Origin: an uncultured Butyrivibrio sp.
Lineage (GTDB): Bacteria > Bacillota > Clostridia > Lachnospirales > Lachnospiraceae
Assembly: GCA_910577605.1 (NCBI GenBank)
Contig: CAJTON010000001.1
Span: 43,719-63,413 of the forward strand
Direction of reading: 5' to 3'
DNA: 19,695 nucleotides
Program-made: the position numbers and the translations under genes
The notes under the pieces: model-generated
Told to the model about the DNA's origin: nothing
Seen by the model: the letters and a program-made list of their open reading frames with translations, nothing else
Database searches by the model: none
In this document: in pieces, positions 16,266-19,695 of the stretch
Numbering within the stretch: the stretch's first letter is position 1
How the letters are laid out: each line of letters begins with the position of its first letter

Positions 16266-16286
16266 TTGGATTCTCCTTTTATATTT

Positions 16287-16320
16287 CCGCCAGGCGCCGG
16301 GCGCCGGACGGGATTATTTT
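16287..16320 (+). terminator. GC-rich hairpin; U-tract only in the plus direction
   Basis: CCGCCAGGCGCC (16287-16298) can pair with GGCGCCGGACGG (16300-16311) with one mismatch and one wobble; the innermost pairs must open to form a loop. A T-rich run (ATTATTTTTATTTT) follows on the plus strand, so as an intrinsic terminator it would stop plus-strand transcripts antisense to the two minus-strand genes. In the minus direction no T tract follows, so it could instead act as an mRNA-stabilising intercistronic hairpin. Confidence 0.55.
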
Positions 16321-17159
16321 TATTTTAATTCGTGAAGTATTTCCTCAAAGCATACGCCGTCGGTAGGAGGAATGTCAAATTCCTCGGTCACTCGTATACA
16401 TTTTTTTACAAATGCCGAGGCCTTCCGTACGGACTGCGCAAAATCAGTTCCGTGTACCGCCTCGGCGGCTATTATCGCTGAAAATATGTCCCCCGTACCC
16501 GACCGCTCGTGACCTACGCGTTTCTGACGCATCAGCAAAGGCGCTTTATCTTGCTCGCAGACGGCGTTCGCAATAAACGAACCCATGCTTATTCCTGAGA
16601 TAACGACCTTTCCTGCGCCCGTCTCAAGCAGCTTTCCGGCTAGGGAGAGGTAATCGGCTGACGTGAATTTCTCCGGCGCATAGGGTGTGTCTGTCAGTAT
16701 GCACGCCTCCGTCAGATTAGGAGTAAGAATGTCCGCGTGGCACACAAGCTCCTTCATCCGCTCGCACATATCAGGTGTGTAGGTGGGGTACGGCTTGCCG
16801 TTGTCGCCCATTACAGGGTCAATGATTACCCTTGTATTGCCTCCGCGAAAATCCTCGATAAACCTGCGCACTGTTTCGATCTGACCTGCGGAGCCCAGAA
16901 AACCTGTGAGAATGCCGTCAAAACAAAGTCCGAGCTTCGCCCACTCGTCAATGTATGCCTGCATTTTATCCGTATAGTCGTCAAAAAAATACGAATCGAA
17001 CCCCGTATGGTCGGAAAAAATCGCCGTCGGCACCGGACAGCACTGGATCCTGAGCTGCGAGATAACGGGCATCGCGACCGCGACGGAGCATCTGCCGAAG
17101 CCGGTGTAATCGTTGATAACCGCTATTTTTTTCTGTTTATTATGATTGATCATATTCAT
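16320..17159 (-). CDS. Pyridoxamine/pyridoxal kinase
   Basis: ATP-dependent kinase of vitamin B6 salvage, making pyridoxal or pyridoxamine 5'-phosphate. The 279-residue ribokinase-like protein shows the family start KKIAVINDYTGFGRCSVAVA, PTAIFSDHTGF (substrate loop), DPVMGDNGKPY, ADILTPNLTEACIL and the ATP/anion-hole motif RSGTGDIFSAI with catalytic D224. It fits the PdxY/PdxK group called pyridoxamine kinase in Clostridia. No Shine-Dalgarno sequence precedes the ATG at 17159 or the one at 17153; a promoter lies so close that the mRNA is probably leaderless. It is followed by the radical SAM gene on the same strand. Confidence 0.92.
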   Translation of the reverse strand: MNMINHNKQKKIAVINDYTGFGRCSVAVAMPVISQLRIQCCPVPTAIFSDHTGFDSYFFDDYTDKMQAYIDEWAKLGLCFDGILTGFLGSAGQIETVRRFIEDFRGGNTRVIIDPVMGDNGKPYPTYTPDMCERMKELVCHADILTPNLTEACILTDTPYAPEKFTSADYLSLAGKLLETGAGKVVISGISMGSFIANAVCEQDKAPLLMRQKRVGHERSGTGDIFSAIIAAEAVHGTDFAQSVRKASAFVKKCIRVTEEFDIPPTDGVCFEEILHELK

Positions 17160-17167
17160 AGTTTATA

Positions 17168-17196
17168 ATCATAGCACAAAAATTGGAATATGTAAA
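17168..17196 (-). promoter_or_regulatory. Sigma-A promoter of the pyridoxamine kinase gene
   Basis: On the minus strand, TTTACA (17196-17191) and TATGAT (17173-17168) are 17 nt apart, and TGC before the -10 box makes it an extended -10. The -10 box ends 8 nt before the ATG, placing the transcription start at or within about 3 nt of it. Confidence 0.7.
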
Positions 17197-17332
17197 ATAG
17201 CCAGTTTATTTAATTGCGGACATACCAGATGAAAAAAGAAGGATTTATACTGCGCGGTAGATTTGCCGATACCCGTATGATATATTATTTTATGAAAACT
17301 TTACCGGTTATCTGTAAAAATTTGGATTTTTA

Positions 17333-17361
17333 TGTAACAAATTGGAAAAATTCTTTAGATT
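17333..17361 (+). promoter_or_regulatory. Possible ECF-type promoter upstream of the sigma factor gene
   Basis: TGTAAC (17333-17338), 17 nt, then TAGATT (17356-17361). The AAC in the -35 element is typical of ECF-sigma promoters, which are often autoregulated, but the -10 part is weak and no second copy in the window supports it. The rest of the 243-nt gap 17160-17402 holds the divergent kinase promoter and AT-rich sequence with no recognisable gene. Confidence 0.3.
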
Positions 17362-17402
17362 ATATTTAGAGAGGCTACATATGAGGAGGTGTCACACAGG
17401 AA

Positions 17403-17963
17403 ATGAATGACGGCGAGATTATTGACCTGTTCTTTGAACGTTCTGAAAATGCCATAATCGAACTGTCAAATAAATACGGTCCGGTATGTATGAAAGTGGC
17501 AATGAATATTCTGAACAATAACCATCCGGACGCGGAAGAATGTGTGAACGATGCGTATTTAGGTGTGTGGAATGCTATTCCGCCTCAAAGACCAAAATCT
17601 TTGCTGGCATTTGTGTGCCGGATCGTCCGTAATGTTTCGATTAACCGCTACAAGCATAATTCCACATATAAAAGGAAGGGGAATTACGACTTGTGTATTG
17701 AAGAACTGGAGGATTGCATTGCCTCCAATCATTCGGCGGAGGACGAGATAGCCGAATCGCAGTTATCGTCTTATATAGACGAGTTCCTGGATACATTAAG
17801 TAAGGTGAACCGGATGATTTTCGTCAGAAGGTTCTGGTACATGGATTCTTACGAAGATATATCGGAGGCGTCGGGATTGAAGGAAAATACCGTAAGGGTG
17901 CGTCTTTCCCGAACAAAAGCCAGCTTGAAATCATTTCTTGAGAAAAGAGGAGTTACGGTATGA
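17403..17963 (+). CDS. ECF-type RNA polymerase sigma factor
   Basis: A 186-residue sigma-70 family protein with regions 2 and 4 only. Region 2 (about 18-90) includes DAEECVNDAYLGVWNAIPP and the RIVRNVSINRYK segment for core binding and -10 recognition. Region 4 (about 125-182) ends in a helix-turn-helix, YEDISEASGLKENTVRVRLSR (149-170), for the -35 element. It is of the small clostridial ECF kind that is followed by a one-TM partner. AGGAGGTG at 17384-17391 lies 11 nt before the ATG. The stop overlaps the next gene by ATGA, so the two are made together. It probably responds to a signal sensed by that partner; the signal is unknown. Confidence 0.92.
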   Translation: MNDGEIIDLFFERSENAIIELSNKYGPVCMKVAMNILNNNHPDAEECVNDAYLGVWNAIPPQRPKSLLAFVCRIVRNVSINRYKHNSTYKRKGNYDLCIEELEDCIASNHSAEDEIAESQLSSYIDEFLDTLSKVNRMIFVRRFWYMDSYEDISEASGLKENTVRVRLSRTKASLKSFLEKRGVTV

Positions 17964-18502
17964 GTACGGAAAAGCTGATGAACGCTATAAGTGGTATCAG
18001 CGATCGGCACATTACGGAATTTGCGGTAGTGAAGCCTGTTGTTTGGCTGAGAAACAGACGCTTTAAAATCGCGCTGGCGGCGGCGTGCTTATGCTTTGCC
18101 GTGACCGGACTGGCGTTTTTTCTGAACAGGGGCAGCGCGGTGCATGTTGACACGACGGACATGCCTAAGCCCGGGATGATCATATGGGGCGGCGGCTTCG
18201 GCGACAACGAATGGGATGATTATACCGGAGACGCTCAAATGGGATGCATTACGGTTACTCCAGTATTGGAAAGCGCAATGGAAGCCCCCGGTAACGAGGA
18301 CGGCATATTTGCCGTGTCGGTAACGGAAGCGGGAGGCGCGCCCAAAGAAAACGTATACCGTGAGTTTGTAAAGCCTTTGAATGTCTATGAAAAATATATG
18401 GAGACCGGAATTATTTTTGCGACGGCGGAGCAGATAGAATCCTTTGTATGTCCTTCGCATATGGCGATAGTTCTTTCGTTGGCGGAAGAGATAGGGTATT
18501 GA
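17960..18502 (+). CDS. Putative anti-sigma factor, single-pass membrane protein
   Basis: A 180-residue protein with a short cytosolic N-terminus (1-35), one TM helix (about 36-55, preceded by the basic RNRRFK) and a roughly 125-residue extracytoplasmic part. No known domain is recognised. Overlap with the sigma gene by ATGA, the topology and the size make an anti-sigma role likely, by analogy with other ECF pairs. The N-terminal part is shorter than a full zinc-binding anti-sigma domain and has no HxxxCxxC motif, so it is not a classic ZAS protein. The outer part has two Cys (in MGCITV and FVCPSH) that could form a disulfide. GAGGAG at 17947-17952 lies 7 nt before the ATG. Confidence 0.65.
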   Translation: MSTEKLMNAISGISDRHITEFAVVKPVVWLRNRRFKIALAAACLCFAVTGLAFFLNRGSAVHVDTTDMPKPGMIIWGGGFGDNEWDDYTGDAQMGCITVTPVLESAMEAPGNEDGIFAVSVTEAGGAPKENVYREFVKPLNVYEKYMETGIIFATAEQIESFVCPSHMAIVLSLAEEIGY

Positions 18503-18508
18503 CAAATT

Positions 18509-18540
18509 CCGCAGAGCTTTTTATATGTCTGCGGTATTAT
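18509..18540 (+). terminator. Terminator-like hairpin after the sigma/anti-sigma pair
   Basis: CCGCAGA (18509-18515) pairs with TCTGCGG (18528-18534), a 7-bp stem with a 12-nt loop, followed by TATTAT. It begins 6 nt after the stop codon. The tract is short, so termination may be partial. Confidence 0.55.
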
Positions 18541-18818
18541 TGGTAAACGTTGAAATCCCATTATAGGAGGTGATGCGATGGCCTGATGAAAGATGTTTGT
18601 TTTAAAACCATATTAAACTTGCACAAATCGGATGCTGTGAATGGGAGAATAGCGGGTTGGGTTTGATATATACGTTAAATTCAAGTTGTATATTCTCTCA
18701 TAATACCAGCGCAAAGAGAAACAATTCAGACACGGCAGATAGTCGTGTCCTTGTGTTGTTTAGACTTATTATTAAGACTTAAAATTACATAATAAAATTC
18801 TCATATATGGAGGTACAT
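18541..18818 (+). other. Gene-poor gap with a strong orphan ribosome binding site and a small hairpin
   Basis: Only short elements are seen. TAGGAGGTGATG at 18564-18575 looks like an excellent ribosome binding site, but the ATG at 18573 opens only a 10-codon frame (MRWPDERCLF, to 18605) and the ATG at 18578 stops after two codons. GACACG (18729-18734) pairs with CGTGTC (18744-18749). A weak promoter, TTGATA (18663-18668) with TTGTAT (18686-18691), may serve the protease-like gene downstream. The stretch may hold the remnant of a decayed gene. Confidence 0.4.
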
Positions 18819-19695
18819 ATGAAAAAATTCAAATCAATAACGCTTGCCGTACTTCTTGCGGTTTCTTTTTTGGCGACGTCTACCCACGCGTCGGATATTA
18901 ACGCCGATGTCCCTGCCGAAAAGGACAGTTTTGCTTCATCGTCGGTAATAACCGACGCGCTTCGCGACCGTCTTGACGGGGCGGCAGATGATGAGCGTAT
19001 TCCGGTGACTATCGAGCTTATAGACGATATTGACCTTGAAAATGTAGAGCGGCAGGCAATTTCCCGCGCAAAGCTGTCGAAAACGCAGCTTGAAATAATA
19101 AATACCGACACTTCATCGTTCAGCGAAGAAGTGAACGAAGTTCATCAGCAGGCGGTAATGGATGTCCGTGAGGAAATATCCTTTGAAAGAAACGCTATAT
19201 TAAAGGAACATTACACTGAAAAAAATGCCGAATTTATGGAAGCTGCCGATATTCCTGAGGATATATGCGGAAGCGTGGGCATATTGACTCCTTTTATCAG
19301 GGATGTTTTGCTGACTCCCGCTCAGATACGAAAGCTTGCGGTCAATCCGGACGTCCGCTATATTGATTACCTCGGAGAAGGTAAGCTGCAGGACTTTGCT
19401 TCGGTTGACGACACTTACGCTATTGTTAACGGCGATGTCGCGGTGAACGCAGGGTATACAGGAAGCGGTATCCGCGTAGGCGTTATTGAGACCGGACATC
19501 CTAAGCTCGGTCTTATGGGCAATGATTTCAAGAGCATAATCAAGACAAATAGCGGAGAAGACAGCGATCACGCTACGAGAGTTTGCGGTATAATCAGAAA
19601 AATGGCGCCGGCTTGCATTTTGTATTCCAGAACTGCCTCGTCTACGTCGGAGGCGCTCAACAATTGCTCCTATCTGATTGATAAATACAACGTGT
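18819..19695 (+). CDS. Exported subtilisin-like (S8) protein, 5' part, catalytic Asp replaced by Glu
   Basis: The frame is open to the window edge; 292 codons are seen. Residues 1-23 are a signal peptide (KKFK, hydrophobic core, cleavage after STHA). A charged helical pro-region follows (about 24-165), then VNPDVRYIDYLGEG, which resembles the end of an I9-type propeptide. The S8 domain begins at GYTGSGIRVGVIETGHPKLG, where the family usually has VAVIDTG, so the catalytic Asp position is E224. The His motif reads DHATRVCGII, with H251 in place of the usual HGTHVAG His. The Ser motif would be beyond the window. GGAGGT (18809-18814) lies 4 nt before the ATG. It may be a divergent active protease or a pseudoprotease; its target and any link to the sigma factor upstream are unknown. 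Confidence 0.75.
   Translation, partial: MKKFKSITLAVLLAVSFLATSTHASDINADVPAEKDSFASSSVITDALRDRLDGAADDERIPVTIELIDDIDLENVERQAISRAKLSKTQLEIINTDTSSFSEEVNEVHQQAVMDVREEISFERNAILKEHYTEKNAEFMEAADIPEDICGSVGILTPFIRDVLLTPAQIRKLAVNPDVRYIDYLGEGKLQDFASVDDTYAIVNGDVAVNAGYTGSGIRVGVIETGHPKLGLMGNDFKSIIKTNSGEDSDHATRVCGIIRKMAPACILYSRTASSTSEALNNCSYLIDKYNV

Overview
The window looks like a chromosomal segment from a member of the class Clostridia (Bacillota), probably a gut or other anaerobic fibre degrader. Evidence: strong AGGAGG-type ribosome binding sites, sigma-A-type promoters, U-tract terminators, and a gene set typical of that class (a TIGR04086-like membrane protein, tgt-yajC, a TatD-associated-type radical SAM protein, a small ECF sigma factor with a one-TM partner, a lipoprotein-like GH5 cellulase). 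No rRNA, tRNA, CRISPR array, insertion sequence or phage gene was seen.

Layout. (1) 1-1703, plus strand: 3' end of glmS, a GlmU-acyltransferase-like left-handed beta-helix protein, and a small four-TM protein. (2) 1755-2632: a self-contained unit (promoter, zinc-ribbon protein, terminator). (3) 2636-6100: aroC, tgt, yajC and an SDR oxidoreductase, closed by a terminator. (4) 6202-8215: a single-gene cellulase unit with its own -10 box and a 16-bp-stem terminator. (5) 8229-12890: branched-chain amino acid genes leuB, ilvD and ilvB; ilvB is broken by an apparent 7-nt deletion. (6) 13020-15657: a large multi-TM protein resembling GT-C glycosyltransferases and a 2H phosphoesterase. (7) 17159-15663, minus strand: a pyridoxamine kinase that may be leaderless, then a radical SAM protein. 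(8) 17403-18502: ECF sigma factor and putative anti-sigma partner, overlapping by ATGA. (9) 18819 to the end: the start of an exported subtilisin-like (S8) protein with Glu where the catalytic Asp is expected.

The most interesting feature is a 52-nt repeat present five times at three places: once before leuB, twice in tandem between leuB and ilvD, and twice in tandem between ilvB and the large membrane protein gene. Every array stops just before an AAAGG ribosome-binding segment. The copies align without gaps, share two hairpins (P1, P2), show compensatory base changes, and allow an alternative helix between the P1 loop and the P2 3' arm. Four copies contain a Shine-Dalgarno-spaced AUG-CGC-UGA start-Arg-stop mini-ORF, and one supplies the last residues and stop codon of leuB. 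I recognise no known riboswitch, T-box or CRISPR in it. It is a candidate undescribed cis-acting RNA, or a mobile extragenic palindrome captured by this locus. All functional statements come from reading the sequence without database searches.
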